Assembly: GCA_900550965.1 (NCBI GenBank)
Contig: URUC01000054.1
Location: 1-13,831 of the forward strand
Origin: an uncultured Collinsella sp.
GTDB lineage: Bacteria > Actinomycetota > Coriobacteriia > Coriobacteriales > Coriobacteriaceae
Length of the DNA: 13,831 bases
Reading direction: 5' to 3'
Shown: in pieces, positions 13,785 to 13,831 of the stretch
Layout of the letters: every line of letters starts with the position of its first letter
Position numbering within the stretch: the stretch's first letter is position 1
The notes under the pieces: model-generated
Database searches by the model: none
Told to the model about the DNA's origin: nothing
What the model saw: the letters and a program-made list of their open reading frames with translations, nothing else
Made by a program: the position numbers and the translations under genes

Positions 13785-13831
13785 TTACTCGGTTCCTTCC
13801 GACTCGGTTTTGTCCGAGTTAATTGTATCGC
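13785..13831 (-). promoter_or_regulatory. Promoter and operator-like repeats of the DUF234 ATPase gene
   Basis: On the minus strand TACAAT (13822-13827) is a good -10; its -35 would lie beyond the window end. Just downstream, in the transcribed leader, ACTCGG-acaaaa-CCGAGT forms a 6-bp inverted repeat (13802-13819). A third copy of the CCGAGT arm follows at 13787-13792, right before the ribosome binding site. The arrangement suggests a repressor site or an RNA hairpin that limits translation. Confidence 0.45.

Overview
The window looks like a chromosomal segment from a high-GC Gram-positive gut actinobacterium, most likely a Coriobacteriia member such as Collinsella. That is inferred from the GC-rich codon use, an LPXTG surface protein, a second non-gyrase type IIA topoisomerase pair and GC-rich genes with AT-rich control regions; no 16S or marker gene is present to prove it.

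Left part (1-3717). The window opens with the start of a YjdF/DUF2992 gene on the minus strand. It is preceded by a structured leader that looks like a yjdF-type riboswitch whose Shine-Dalgarno can be sequestered. Next comes a truncated, frameshifted cupin remnant. Then follows a tightly packed minus-strand operon of three Sir2-like genes (498-3016) with overlapping or 3-bp junctions. The two outer proteins carry the hallmarks of class M sirtuins (SirTM): a GxGxGxS-type loop, TNxD, Gln instead of the catalytic His, and a four-Cys zinc site. SirTM enzymes of Streptococcus and Staphylococcus are protein ADP-ribosyltransferases acting on lipoylated GcvH-L. The middle protein is a zinc-less, degenerate paralogue with Glu at the Gln/His position. 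No macrodomain, GcvH-L or lipoate ligase gene is visible here. A divergent TetR regulator and a 20-bp dyad over the predicted operon start site complete the unit. This triple-sirtuin unit is the best candidate for an undescribed system.

Middle part (3714-7790). A cupin gene and a divergent HxlR regulator share a control region with nested inverted repeats. A 210-bp gene-free stretch is rich in stem-forming repeats. A sortase-anchored surface protein is broken by one frameshift. An iron-sulfur-flavoprotein-like reductase faces an AAA ATPase with a C-terminal winged helix, and a 14-bp perfect inverted repeat lies between them. The ATPase promoter region contains six phased TTTGC units.

Right part (7890-13831). 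ParE-like and ParC-like topoisomerase subunits form an operon that ends in a strong intrinsic terminator. Upstream of it lies an AAA/DUF234 ATPase with a nuclease-like C-terminus and a small operator-like repeat over its promoter.
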